A stretch of 64,000 nucleotides of DNA from Dongia rigui (GCF_034044635.1 NZ_JAXCLX010000001.1:1860001-1924000); one strand, 5' to 3'; positions 8,107-17,054 are shown, counted from the first letter of the stretch. Made by a program: numbers and translations. Notes: generated by a model from the letters alone, not told the origin.

Positions 8107-9165
8107 ATGAATAAGCCGGTGACGACGCAGACGACTCTCGCGCCTAAGGGCACGCAAGCAACGGAACCTTTGTTGCCGAAAAGCGATTGGCCGCAGGTGT
8201 TCAAGGACGGCATCATCTGGGACGCCCATGCCTGCCTGCCGCTCCTCCCCAATTACGATTGCAGTGCGTTGGAGCGGCACCGCGCCGCCGGCGCCACTTT
8301 CGTCTCGGTCAATGTCGGCATGGATTTCAATCCGCTCGCGCAATGCATCCGCGTCATCGCCGGTTTCCGTGACTGGATCGGCAAGCACAGCGACCATTAC
8401 ATCATGGTCGACACGCTCGACGACGTGCGCCGCGCCAAGCGCGAGGGGAAGCTTGCCGTCGCCTTCGACCTTGAGGGCTCGGCCATGATCGAGGACGATC
8501 TCGCCATGCTGGGCGTCTATCGCGATCTCGGCGTGCGGCAGATGCATCTCGCCTATAACCGCGACAACAATATCGCCGGCGGCTGCTTCGGCAAGAATCA
8601 GGGCCTCACCGATCTGGGCCGCGAGGTGGTGAAGGAATGCAACCGGGTGGGCATCACCATGGATTGCTCGCACTCCGCGCGCCAGACCAGCCTCGACGTG
8701 ATGGAAGTGTCATCGAAGCCCGTGGTCTTCAGCCATAGCAACGCGAAGGCCCTGTGCGATCACCCACGCAACATCGATGACGTGCAGATGAAACGCGCCG
8801 CCGAAACCGGCGGCATGGTCTGCGTCACCGGCATCGGCCCGTTCTTAGGCGCCGATATCGACACCGACACCATCATCCGCCATATCGATTACATGGTGGA
8901 AAAGATCGGCGTGGCGCATGTCGGCATCGGCATCGACTATTCCTTCGACCAGGACCACAGCGACCTCCCCGAAGGCGAAGACCCGGCTTTGTGGTGGCCC
9001 AAGGTCCAAGGCGTCGATTTCGACTTCTCAACCGTGCGCTTCGTCTCGCCCGAACGATTGCCGGATATCGCGGCGGGGCTGTTGAAGCACGGCTACAAGG
9101 ACGCGGATGTGGCCGCCATCATGGGCGGCAACTTCATGCGCGTTGCGGAGGCGTGCTGGAGTTGA
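8107..9165 (+). CDS. Membrane dipeptidase family protein (peptidase M19)
   Basis: A 352-residue TIM-barrel metallo-dipeptidase relative of renal dipeptidase. The bridging Glu sits in FDLEGS, and two later metal His lie in DCSHSA and FSHSN followed by HPRNI. The first metal motif is DAHAC (H41): the family's usual HxD pair has Cys43 in place of Asp. The C-terminal HVGIGIDYSFDQDH block is typical. ATG 8107 has GGAG about 8 nt upstream; an in-frame ATG at 8041 has none. No signal peptide is evident, so a cytosolic role on dipeptides or related amides is inferred. It converges with the STAND gene, stops 7 nt apart. Confidence 0.85.
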   Translation: MNKPVTTQTTLAPKGTQATEPLLPKSDWPQVFKDGIIWDAHACLPLLPNYDCSALERHRAAGATFVSVNVGMDFNPLAQCIRVIAGFRDWIGKHSDHYIMVDTLDDVRRAKREGKLAVAFDLEGSAMIEDDLAMLGVYRDLGVRQMHLAYNRDNNIAGGCFGKNQGLTDLGREVVKECNRVGITMDCSHSARQTSLDVMEVSSKPVVFSHSNAKALCDHPRNIDDVQMKRAAETGGMVCVTGIGPFLGADIDTDTIIRHIDYMVEKIGVAHVGIGIDYSFDQDHSDLPEGEDPALWWPKVQGVDFDFSTVRFVSPERLPDIAAGLLKHGYKDADVAAIMGGNFMRVAEACWS

Positions 9166-9171
9166 TTGATT

Positions 9172-12100
9172 TTACTTGGTCTTCCGCTTTCTGGTCCGCT
9201 TTCGTTTCTTTTTGGAGCCCGGATTAATGATCCGTGCCAATTTTGTCTTATTGAAGGATAGGCTGCCAGCTCGAAGATCATCGGAGACCTTAATTGGCTG
9301 TATAGTTTCATTTGCGAGGTCAAGCAGGGCAAGACGATCTTCAGCTCTCCACTGACTCCAGTACACTCGAGTCAAAAGATGATTGGCTAGATTAATCCTA
9401 AGGAAAGGCAAGTTTGGAAGGGACTTCACTGTCTCGCGTAGTAGCGTTAGACCCCGCCTAGTGTCGATATCCGCTAACCAAGAGCCATGCACTACCCTTT
9501 CCATTAGCGAATCTACTTTGGCTTTCTCTACGCTAGTTGCCAGAACCTTATGCCGCGCGCCTTCGCATAGCGAATGGACCACCCGTCTAAACGGCTCACA
9601 TAAATAGCCGTACTCCAAGACATCGACTAAGCTAGCAATTAGCGTTCTAGTCTCCTCGAACGATTGTTTCGAGCCATTGTTGTCGATGAACTCTCTGACA
9701 AAAGAGTCCTTGGTAAGCTCAGCTTTAACTTCTGCGAAATTTGTTGCCGCTCTCAAACGCGTCCAGGAGTGCATTATTGTGGTCGCAAATTCGATCAACT
9801 CTCTCGCCAATTCCTGTTTGGTTTCCGCATTCAGATGCTCTGCTCCTGATCCCAACAGGACAGTCCCGAGATTCCATATCTGAACAGCTGCTTCCAAGCT
9901 CTCGACCTCTTGGTCGCGAGTTTTCTTAGCGTCTCCCGACGAACTTCTAGCTTTCTTGGAGGCCTGCCGACGAATCTTGTCGGAGATATCCAGGAGACGT
10001 TGCTTTTCCTTTTTATCGTCCCTGTTGGACTGGACATTTTCTATCGCTTTTCGAAGACGAGTTTGCAGAGAGTGTAGCCTCTCTGGCTTACCCATCATTG
10101 TCGGCAAGACGCTATCGGAAAGCAGAATGTGCTTCTCAGCTTGCGACGGCCTCAATTGGTTCGCGCAGTGAGCAATGCGCTGCCTGAGCTTGTCGACTAT
10201 TTTCGATGACGCCCCTATTTCGGCATAGATGTCGAACGTGGGAAAATCAAAGTCTGGGTCGTCAAAGTTGAAGTATTTTAGGGCAAGAGCTTCGTCATCT
10301 AATAGCGACAGGGCCAGAAGGTATCTCTCGATAAAGGGTAATGTGAAAGCAATTCTATCACCTTCAAAGTGAAGGATGCCCTTTTGTACGAATGCTGAGA
10401 TGAAGACTAGTGGATTAATATTGAAATCGAAAGCCGTCGCAAATTCTCTCGTGTACCCGACTAGCTCTTCTTGGCCAAAGTTCATTTTCTGAACATTAAT
10501 AGATACCGCTAACTTCTTTAGGAACCGTGAGCGCGTTGTACGGCTTAGATTGATATTTGAAGGATCATCTGCAACCACGAACGACAGGAATCCGTCCACA
10601 GCAAGCTGTATAAGTTCTGAGCGGCGATTTGCTTGAAGTAGCGCGGCTAGAGTCTCACGTGGGATTCCAGCGAAATATGTTGGATGTGCAGAGAGATCAA
10701 ATTGATCGAACGTCTCGTGAAGCCGTAAGGCGACTACTCCGGCTTCGGATCCGGACATCGCGAAATTCTTCTCGAGAAAATTCGCTATTTCTTCAAACGA
10801 AATCTTACACAGCTCGAATGTGTCCGCTGGAACGGAATCTAGAAATTCGCTTTCGCGAACAAGATTTGCATCAACGCGTGACAGAAAAACAAACTTTGAA
10901 TTTGGAAATACCTTTATCTGGTCGATTAAGAATGCAAGATTGCTCTTCGAAGCGAAGGGTAAGTTATCGACTATAAAAACTATCTTCGCCGATAAATCGG
11001 GCCTTAGATCTATTCTTTCGCGTTGGGCCAGCTCGATCAGGCCGCGGCTTGGTGGCCGCAAAGACTCTCCGTCGATCACTATTGGCAATGCCTGCAAATC
11101 TTCAATGACTGTCGCCAATACATCATCGGCGATGACCCAGGCTATGCTTTGGTCGGGATACGTCCTCGGAATGTTGATCAAAATCACCTGGCGATCGCGC
11201 AAGGCGTCGCAAACATCGACTGGGTCAGACTCTAACTCTTCTCCGACTCCACTTGCGAAATCGTATTGACGCATTCGTGGCGTGGGGAGGTGGTATCCTT
11301 TAGGCTGAAGGCGAATTTCGGGACACAATTCCCGGAGCTTCTCATCAATCAACTGACCAGATCGAACTACTAGAGAAGTAATCTCGTCTTGATCAGACGA
11401 GAGGGAAAGGCTGACAATCTGCCCGTTGGCTCCCTTAAAGCTTCGCCGATCTGCAAGGAAGTTCTTGAACTGTGGATTTAGAAATTGGAGCTTTAGAAAA
11501 GTAGCAGCATTCAAGGCTGCAATTTTTCTGACTGCACCTTTAGTTCGCTCTTCTAAAGCGGATTTGTCTCCGTCTGCTCGGTCCGAAATTCCCCGAATTG
11601 TTACTGCCGGTATCTCGTGAGATCCCGCGACATGGAAGATGCCTCCCGATTCAGTATCTATTGCTAGTACTTTGCGATTTACAGACCGGAGCTTCGCGTT
11701 GTAAGCGGAACTCTTGCTTACGACCCCACATGCTACAATCCCGTTTAGTGCTTTCGTTTCTTGCACTAAATCGGTTACGTCGAGATCGAGTGCAAGATCG
11801 GCACATATGGATTTAAAAGCCTGCTTTTGGTCTTTACGCCACTCTGCATAACTTCCCTGAAGCGCTGGACGCGTCCGCACCATATTGAAAGCTGCTGTTA
11901 GATTACGCGGCGTTTGATAGTTCGTCGGTGAGAACTCTATATCGATAGTTCCGTGGGTGGTATCGAGCGCTTTATTATTGTCGTAGACGTCAATAATGCT
12001 ACCGGAGTAGCAAACGTCGCCCAAGCCCAAATCGGCAGAAACACTTCCCGCGATTCCCAAGCAAACAATTAGACCGACCTCATATTCTGCAAGAAAGCTC

Positions 12101-12324
12101 TCTACAGCATGAATTGCAGAACTCTTTCCCATCTCCTCCTGCAGTATGACTATGCATTTGAGCTCCTCGGACGGTGTTGAAAAGCGATATCGCACGGTCG
12201 TGCTTGTACACATATCCTCAAGCACTCCGAAGGCCTGCTGAAATTGCAGTAGCTCTTCCTCGAGTGGGATGACGACGAGCATATCCACGTATGCGCGATC
12301 CACACCTCTTGCAGAAGCACCCAA
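9172..12324 (-). CDS. Nucleoside phosphorylase/nucleosidase-like domain fused to a STAND NTPase-like region (putative defence protein)
   Basis: A 1050-residue multidomain protein. Residues 14-282 form a PNP/MTAN-like domain: VVIPLEEEL, the glycine-rich CLGIAGSVS (88-96), DTESGG (223-228, ribose-binding Glu position) and IRGISDRAD (243-251, catalytic Asp position). Residues 376-520 resemble a STAND/NACHT NTPase core with Walker B-like KIVFIVDNL (447-455) and a sensor strand KFVFLSR (477-483), but no GxxGK[ST]. Residues about 590-680 look like a winged helix ending in F..PFIERYLLALSL, a pattern seen after NACHT cores. The helical C-terminus ends in a very basic tail (1037-1050). TTG 12324 has AGAGAGG 5 nt upstream; GTG 12288 and ATG 12282 are alternatives. 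G+C is clearly lower than the flanks, suggesting transfer. PNP-STAND fusions are known from bacterial conflict systems; that this one defends against phage is inference. Confidence 0.72.
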   Translation of the reverse strand: MGASARGVDRAYVDMLVVIPLEEELLQFQQAFGVLEDMCTSTTVRYRFSTPSEELKCIVILQEEMGKSSAIHAVESFLAEYEVGLIVCLGIAGSVSADLGLGDVCYSGSIIDVYDNNKALDTTHGTIDIEFSPTNYQTPRNLTAAFNMVRTRPALQGSYAEWRKDQKQAFKSICADLALDLDVTDLVQETKALNGIVACGVVSKSSAYNAKLRSVNRKVLAIDTESGGIFHVAGSHEIPAVTIRGISDRADGDKSALEERTKGAVRKIAALNAATFLKLQFLNPQFKNFLADRRSFKGANGQIVSLSLSSDQDEITSLVVRSGQLIDEKLRELCPEIRLQPKGYHLPTPRMRQYDFASGVGEELESDPVDVCDALRDRQVILINIPRTYPDQSIAWVIADDVLATVIEDLQALPIVIDGESLRPPSRGLIELAQRERIDLRPDLSAKIVFIVDNLPFASKSNLAFLIDQIKVFPNSKFVFLSRVDANLVRESEFLDSVPADTFELCKISFEEIANFLEKNFAMSGSEAGVVALRLHETFDQFDLSAHPTYFAGIPRETLAALLQANRRSELIQLAVDGFLSFVVADDPSNINLSRTTRSRFLKKLAVSINVQKMNFGQEELVGYTREFATAFDFNINPLVFISAFVQKGILHFEGDRIAFTLPFIERYLLALSLLDDEALALKYFNFDDPDFDFPTFDIYAEIGASSKIVDKLRQRIAHCANQLRPSQAEKHILLSDSVLPTMMGKPERLHSLQTRLRKAIENVQSNRDDKKEKQRLLDISDKIRRQASKKARSSSGDAKKTRDQEVESLEAAVQIWNLGTVLLGSGAEHLNAETKQELARELIEFATTIMHSWTRLRAATNFAEVKAELTKDSFVREFIDNNGSKQSFEETRTLIASLVDVLEYGYLCEPFRRVVHSLCEGARHKVLATSVEKAKVDSLMERVVHGSWLADIDTRRGLTLLRETVKSLPNLPFLRINLANHLLTRVYWSQWRAEDRLALLDLANETIQPIKVSDDLRAGSLSFNKTKLARIINPGSKKKRKRTRKRKTK

Positions 12325-12392
12325 AGCAGCCTCTCTTTAAAGAAGAAACACCATATTGTAATGCTATCTTAAATTAACGGCGAGTGAAAGCA

Positions 12393-12968
12393 ATGACGGT
12401 AATCCGCATCAAAGACTCCCGCGTTCTATCCGACGACTACTATCTCCTCAAGAAAACCACCTTCGAGATTCAGCGCCGCGACGGGTCTTGGGTGACGACG
12501 ACGCGGGAGACGTATGATCGGGGGAATGGGTGTTGCATTCTGCTCTATGACCCCAAGCGCAAGACCGTGCTGCTGACGCGGCAGTTTCGCTTTCCGGCCT
12601 ATGTGAATGGGCATCCTGAGCCGCTCATTGAAGTATGCGCGGGGTTGCTGGATGAGCATGATCCGGAGACGGCGATCGTCAAGGAGGCGGCGGAGGAATG
12701 CGGTGTCACCGTCACCAACCCGACGCGGGTGTTTGAATGCTTCATGAGCCCGGGGTCGGTCACCGAGCGCCTGACCTTCTTCATCGCCGAATACACGCCC
12801 GAGATGCGCACCGGCGATGGCGGGGGCCTGGCACATGAGGGCGAGGATATCGAGGTGATCGAGATGACCTTGACGCAAGCGCTGGCCCAGGTGAAGGACG
12901 GGCGCATCTGTGATGCGAAGACGGTGATGCTGCTGCAGTATGCGGCGCTGAATGGCGTGATGGGGTAA
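12393..12968 (+). CDS. nudK: GDP-mannose pyrophosphatase NudK (Nudix hydrolase)
   Basis: A 191-residue Nudix hydrolase that splits GDP-mannose into GMP and mannose-1-phosphate. The Nudix box runs GLLDEHDPETAIVKEAAEEC plus G. The flanking blocks REVYDRGNG-like (here RETYDRGNGCCILLYD), LTRQFRFPAYVNG and CFMSPGSVTERLTFFIAEY match the NudK branch rather than ADP-ribose pyrophosphatases, as does the EDIEVIE segment. The ATG is preferred over an in-frame GTG at 12384. It is divergent from the PNP-STAND gene with about 70 nt between; its base composition fits the genome, so it probably is not part of the acquired segment. Confidence 0.85.
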   Translation: MTVIRIKDSRVLSDDYYLLKKTTFEIQRRDGSWVTTTRETYDRGNGCCILLYDPKRKTVLLTRQFRFPAYVNGHPEPLIEVCAGLLDEHDPETAIVKEAAEECGVTVTNPTRVFECFMSPGSVTERLTFFIAEYTPEMRTGDGGGLAHEGEDIEVIEMTLTQALAQVKDGRICDAKTVMLLQYAALNGVMG

Positions 12969-12987
12969 AGGCCCGTCGCTTCAGAAA

Positions 12988-13094
12988 CCCCTCACCCCAA
13001 CCCTCTCCCCGCAAGCGGGGCGAGGGGCAAGACGCCAGGCTCGGCCGGAACTCCCTCGCCCCGCGATAGCGGGGAGAGGGTTGGGGTGAGGGGG
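12988..13094. repeat. Intergenic palindromic repeat, family C (copy 1)
   Basis: Arms CCCCTCACCCCAACCCTCTC and its complement ending GTTGGGGTGAGGGG enclose two small GC hairpins (CCCCGCAAGCGGGG and CCCCGCGATAGCGGGG). The second copy (15349-15455) has exactly the same 107-nt length. It sits just after nudK. Confidence 0.85.
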
Positions 13095-13114
13095 TGTCGC
13101 CGTCACACCCAGGG

Positions 13115-13134
13115 ATCCCCGCTTTCGCGGGGAT
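13115..13134. repeat. Short perfect hairpin between nudK and the TetR gene
   Basis: ATCCCCGC-TTTC-GCGGGGAT is a perfect 8-bp stem. Flanking GTCA and TGAC words make it look like a shortened member of repeat family A. It lies in the convergent gap and may serve both gene ends. Confidence 0.6.
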
Positions 13135-13151
13135 GACGGGTGGAGTGGGCC

Positions 13152-13796
13152 CTAAACCCGCATCCCCTGCATCAGCTGGGCGACGTGGCGGCGTAAAGTT
13201 GCCTTCGCTTCGGCGTCGAGGATGCCGCTTTCGGCGTTGTCGGCGCCGGCACGGAGGCCCGCCAGCCAGCGCATGAAGTACCAGAGATTGAGAGCGCCCA
13301 GCATTTCGGCCGCGGCGTCGATGTCGGCCTCGGCGCCGATCTTGCCGCGTGCTTTGAGGACGCCGAGGAGTTTCCGGAACTGGTCGACGCGCATCAGCTC
13401 GTCCGAGACGAAGGCGGTCGATAGGCTCGACTGGTCGGTGAAGGACGCACCGAACAGCGCCGACCAGACGGCGCGGTCGAGATAGCCGATCTCAGTCTCG
13501 AAATCGGTTTCCATCATGCGGCAGATGGCGTCGACTGGATCGGCGGGCGGGTTGTCGATGACCTTGGATGTCGCCGCCTGCACCAAATCGCGGTCGGCCT
13601 GGTAGATGGCAAGGCCGATCTCGGCCTTCGACTTGAAGTAGTTATAGACCGTGCCGACCGAGAGCTCGGCAGCTGCCGCGATGTCTTCCATCGAGGCCGC
13701 GTTGAAGCCTTGCGCTTGGAAGAGCTTCGCCGCCGCCACCATAATCGCTTGTTTTCGCTTCTCTTTTTGGCGTTCGCGCAAGCCGCCTTCGGCCAT
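13152..13796 (-). CDS. TetR/AcrR family transcriptional regulator
   Basis: A 214-residue repressor-type protein. The N-terminal HTH is classic: RKQAIMVAAAKLFQAQGFN, then ASMEDIAAAAELSVGTVYNYF (about 35-55). The helical C-terminal ligand domain is unassignable. It is divergent from the class III aminotransferase gene, and a 7-bp inverted repeat lies in the shared promoter region (13823-13854). It probably represses that gene, itself or both in response to an amine or a related metabolite (inference from context). Confidence 0.9.
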   Translation of the reverse strand: MAEGGLRERQKEKRKQAIMVAAAKLFQAQGFNAASMEDIAAAAELSVGTVYNYFKSKAEIGLAIYQADRDLVQAATSKVIDNPPADPVDAICRMMETDFETEIGYLDRAVWSALFGASFTDQSSLSTAFVSDELMRVDQFRKLLGVLKARGKIGAEADIDAAAEMLGALNLWYFMRWLAGLRAGADNAESGILDAEAKATLRRHVAQLMQGMRV

Positions 13797-13810
13797 CGGG
13801 GTTTCCTTGA

Positions 13811-13838
13811 TTGACTGTAATTTTGAAGTGACTATAAT
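13811..13838 (+). promoter_or_regulatory. Sigma70-type promoter of the aminotransferase gene
   Basis: TTGACT (13811-13816) and TATAAT (13833-13838) are separated by 16 nt. The predicted start near 13845 gives a leader of about 45 nt before ATG 13889. It is one of the best promoter matches in the window. Confidence 0.7.
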
Positions 13839-13854
13839 ATTTTTCCGACTTCAA
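13823..13854. promoter_or_regulatory. Candidate TetR operator
   Basis: TTGAAGT (13823-13829) and its exact complement ACTTCAA (13848-13854) are 18 nt apart and straddle the -10 box. A repressor bound here would block RNA polymerase. Wide spacing between arms is less usual for TetR sites but occurs. Confidence 0.5.
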
Positions 13855-13888
13855 TAATAGCCCGTTCGTGGGCCGAGGGAGAATCATC

Positions 13889-15340
13889 ATGGGTACGCAG
13901 GGTCAACATCTTGCCATCGCCAGCCTGGATCAAGTGGATCCGAAGGATATCTGGCAGAAGGACAAGGACCATTTCGTCCATCCCTGGACCCATTTCGACA
14001 GCTTCAAAAAGGACGGCTCGCTGGTGATGGGCCGCGCGGAAGGGGCCTATGTCTATGACCTCTCCGGCAAGCGGTATCTGGACGGCATCGGCGGGCTGTG
14101 GTGTGTGAACATCGGCTATGGCAGGCGTGAGATTGCCGAGGCGATCTCGGCCCAGGCCTTGCGCATGGCGTTCTACAACCCCTTCGTCGACACCACCAAC
14201 GTGCCGGCGGCGGAATTGGCGGCCAAGCTCGCCTCCCTCGCACCCGGCGATCTCAACAAGGTCTTCTTCACCTGCGGCGGGTCGACCGCCAACGACACCG
14301 CCGTGCGCATCGCGCATTATTATCACGCCAAGCGCGGCAAGAAGTCGAAGAAGCAGATCATCAGCCGCATCGACGCCTATCATGGCAGCACCTATCTCAC
14401 CGGCTCGATCACGGGGAGGCCCGCCGACCGCTCGCCTTATCTCCATTTCGTCGATGATCTGGTGCACCACGTCTCCTCGCCCAATTTCTACCGCGCGCAT
14501 GAAGTGCTACCCAATGGCGTCGGCAAGGGGATGACGGAGGAACAGTTCTGCGATTACTTGATCGAGGAATTGGAAGCGAAGATCCTGGAAGTCGGCCCTG
14601 ACAACATCGCCGTCTTCTTTGCCGAACCCGTGATGGGTGCCGGCGGCGTCATCGTGCCGCCGAAGGGCTATCACAAGCGCTCGCTGGAGGTCTGCCATCG
14701 CCACGACATCCTTTATGTGTCGGATGAAGTCGTGACGGCGTTTGGTCGCCTCGGCCATTTCTTCGCCAGCGAGGCCGTGTTCGGCATCGTCCCCGACATG
14801 ATCGTCACGGCGAAGGGCCTCACCTCCGGCTATCAGCCGCTGGGTGCGGTGATCTTCTCTGACCGCGTCTATGAGGCGATGTCGGCCGAGGATCCCGATG
14901 GCTGGTTCACCAATGGCTATACCTATTCCGGCCATCCGGTCGCCTGTGCGGCGGGCCTTGCCAACATCGCGTTGATGGAGCGCGAGGATCTGAACGGCCA
15001 TGTGCAGAAGATGGGGCCGTATCTGGAGCAGCAGTTGAACACGCTCCTCGAACTCCCCATCGTCGGCAATGTGCGCGGCCACAAGTTCATGATGTGCGTC
15101 GAGAACGTCATGGACAAGACGACGCGCGAACACTTCCCCGACGCGGTCAATATCGGCAAGCGCATCTCGGACCATTGCGAGAAGCTCGGCCTCATCGTGC
15201 GGCCGCTCGGCGCCTTGAACGTCATCTCCCCGCCCCTCACCCTCAGCAAGGAAGAGGTGGATGAACTCGTCTCGCTTCTCCGCCAGGGCATCGAGGCCAC
15301 AATGGCCGATCTCAAAGCCGAAGGGCATTACAAGGGGTAA
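13889..15340 (+). CDS. Class III PLP-dependent aminotransferase (omega-amino acid/diamine type)
   Basis: A 483-residue cytosolic transaminase of the class III fold. Features visible are GLWCVNIGYG near the N-terminus, the cofactor-phosphate segment CGGSTANDTAVR, DEVVTAFGRLG (cofactor-ring Asp) and the Schiff-base lysine in MIVTAKGLTSGYQPLGAV. The pattern resembles putrescine-pyruvate, beta-alanine-pyruvate and related omega-aminotransferases; the donor amine cannot be named. ATG 13889 has GAGGGAG about 8 nt upstream; an in-frame GTG at 13868 lies before it. It is controlled by a strong promoter overlapping a TetR-like operator. Confidence 0.88.
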   Translation: MGTQGQHLAIASLDQVDPKDIWQKDKDHFVHPWTHFDSFKKDGSLVMGRAEGAYVYDLSGKRYLDGIGGLWCVNIGYGRREIAEAISAQALRMAFYNPFVDTTNVPAAELAAKLASLAPGDLNKVFFTCGGSTANDTAVRIAHYYHAKRGKKSKKQIISRIDAYHGSTYLTGSITGRPADRSPYLHFVDDLVHHVSSPNFYRAHEVLPNGVGKGMTEEQFCDYLIEELEAKILEVGPDNIAVFFAEPVMGAGGVIVPPKGYHKRSLEVCHRHDILYVSDEVVTAFGRLGHFFASEAVFGIVPDMIVTAKGLTSGYQPLGAVIFSDRVYEAMSAEDPDGWFTNGYTYSGHPVACAAGLANIALMEREDLNGHVQKMGPYLEQQLNTLLELPIVGNVRGHKFMMCVENVMDKTTREHFPDAVNIGKRISDHCEKLGLIVRPLGALNVISPPLTLSKEEVDELVSLLRQGIEATMADLKAEGHYKG

Positions 15341-15348
15341 GCAAGATA

Positions 15349-15455
15349 CCCCTCACCCCAACCCCTCTCCCCGCAAGCGGGGCGAGGGGCTTAAGGCAGA
15401 ACTCGGCAACAACTCCCTCGCCCCGCGTAAGCGGGGAGAGGGTTGGGGTGAGGGG
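15349..15455. repeat. Intergenic palindromic repeat, family C (copy 2)
   Basis: Same arms and the same 107-nt length as the copy at 12988-13094, with CCCCGCAAGCGGGG on the left and CCCCGCGTAAGCGGGG on the right. It occupies the gap between the convergent aminotransferase and purH genes, where it probably stops both transcripts. Confidence 0.85.
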
Positions 15456-15461
15456 TCTGCC

Positions 15462-17054
15462 TTAGTGCCGGAAATGCCGCATGCCGGTCAGCACCATGGC
15501 AAGGCCGGCATCATCCGCCGCCTTGATGATGTCGGCATCGCGCATCGAGCCGCCGGGCTGAATGACCGCGGTGGCACCAGCAGAGGCTGCCGCCAGCAAA
15601 CCATCGGCGAAGGGGAAGAACGCGTCCGACGCCACCACCGAGCCTTTGGCGAAGCTCTCATGTGAGCCGGCGGCCTTCGCCGCCTCATCCGCCTTCCACG
15701 CCGCGATGCGGGATGAATCGACGCGGCTCATCTGGCCGGCACCGATGCCGACCGTGGCGCCGTTCTTAGCATAGACGATGGCGTTCGACTTCACATGCTT
15801 GGCCACACGGAACGCAAAGAGCAGATCGGCGATCTCCTTTGCTGACGGTGCGCGCTTGGTGACGACCTTGAGCTCGCTTTCGGTGACGTGGCCGAAATCG
15901 CGGTCCTGCACCAGCAGCCCGCCGGAGAGTGACTTCACGATCAGGCCCTTTGCGGTCGGATCCGGCATGGCGCCGGTTTCCAGCACGCGCACATTGGGCT
16001 TCGCCCCCAGCACGGCCTTCGCTTCATCCGAAATCTTCGGCGCGATGACGACCTCGGCAAAGAGCTTCACGATCTCGGTCGCGGTCGCGGCGTCGAGCGG
16101 GCGGTTCAATGCGATGATGCCGCCGAAGGCCGATACCGGATCGCAGGCCAGGGCCTTCGCGTAAGCATCCGCCATCTTGCTCGCATCATCGACGCTGGCG
16201 ACGCCGCACGGGTTCGCGTGCTTGATGATGGCGATCGCCGGCCTATCAAATTCGGCCACCAATTCGAAGGCGGCGTCGGTGTCGTTGAGGTTGTTGTAGG
16301 AGAGCTCCTTGCCCTGGAGCTGTGTCGCGGTGGCGACACCGGGGCGCGCGGGGCCGGCGCGATAGAACGCCGCCTGCTGGTGCGGGTTCTCGCCATAGCG
16401 CAGCATCTGCACGCGGGTGCCCGACACGCTGATCGATTCGGGGAGCGGTTCGGCCGCCTGCTCGCTCATCCACTGCGCGATGGCGCCGTCATAGGCTGCG
16501 GTATGGGCATAGGCCTTGCGGGCAAGCGCGCGGCGGAAGGCGAGCGACGTGCCGCCGCCTTGTGCATCCATCTCGGCGATGAGCTTGCCGTAATCGGCGG
16601 GATCGGTGACGACGCTGACGAAGTCATGGTTCTTCGCAGCACCGCGCAGCATGGCCGGGCCGCCGATATCGATGTTCTCGATGCAATCGTCCCAGGAGCC
16701 GCCGCCCGCCACGGTCTTGGCAAAGGGATAGAGATTGACCACCAGTAGGTCGATGTCGGGGATGTCGTGGGTCTTCTGCGCCGCTTGGTGCTCGGCGCTG
16801 TCGCGGCGCGCCAGCAACCCGCCATGGATCTTGGGGTGGAGGGTCTTCACCCGCCCGTCCATGATCTCCGGGAAACCGGTATGGGCCGCCACTTCGGTGA
16901 CCTTGATGCCGGCGCTTGAGAGCGCCTTGGCCGAGCCGCCGGTCGAGAGGATTTCGACGCCCTTCCCAGAGAGGTACCGGCCCAGATCCTCCAGCCCCGC
17001 CTTGTCGGACACCGAAATGAGGGCGCGGCGGATGGGGCGGTTCTGATGCGGCAT
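15462..17054 (-). CDS. purH: Bifunctional AICAR formyltransferase/IMP cyclohydrolase
   Basis: A 530-residue enzyme catalysing the last two steps of de novo purine synthesis: formylation of AICAR, then closure to IMP. The N-terminal MGS-like cyclohydrolase domain starts [20 protein letters not shown] and includes STGGSAKAL and [15 protein letters not shown]. The C-terminal transformylase has [25 protein letters not shown] (catalytic Lys-His) and FPFADG near the end. Length matches the family. Downstream of AraC and heparinase genes on the same strand, with a 275-nt leader holding a 9-bp-stem hairpin. Confidence 0.97.
   Translation of the reverse strand: MPHQNRPIRRALISVSDKAGLEDLGRYLSGKGVEILSTGGSAKALSSAGIKVTEVAAHTGFPEIMDGRVKTLHPKIHGGLLARRDSAEHQAAQKTHDIPDIDLLVVNLYPFAKTVAGGGSWDDCIENIDIGGPAMLRGAAKNHDFVSVVTDPADYGKLIAEMDAQGGGTSLAFRRALARKAYAHTAAYDGAIAQWMSEQAAEPLPESISVSGTRVQMLRYGENPHQQAAFYRAGPARPGVATATQLQGKELSYNNLNDTDAAFELVAEFDRPAIAIIKHANPCGVASVDDASKMADAYAKALACDPVSAFGGIIALNRPLDAATATEIVKLFAEVVIAPKISDEAKAVLGAKPNVRVLETGAMPDPTAKGLIVKSLSGGLLVQDRDFGHVTESELKVVTKRAPSAKEIADLLFAFRVAKHVKSNAIVYAKNGATVGIGAGQMSRVDSSRIAAWKADEAAKAAGSHESFAKGSVVASDAFFPFADGLLAAASAGATAVIQPGGSMRDADIIKAADDAGLAMVLTGMRHFRH

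Noticed and set aside
12393-12968. nudK as a functional partner of the PNP-STAND gene
   Set aside because: Nudix and nucleosidase activities could be linked, but nudK has normal composition, divergent orientation and a clear housekeeping subfamily; adjacency is probably coincidental.
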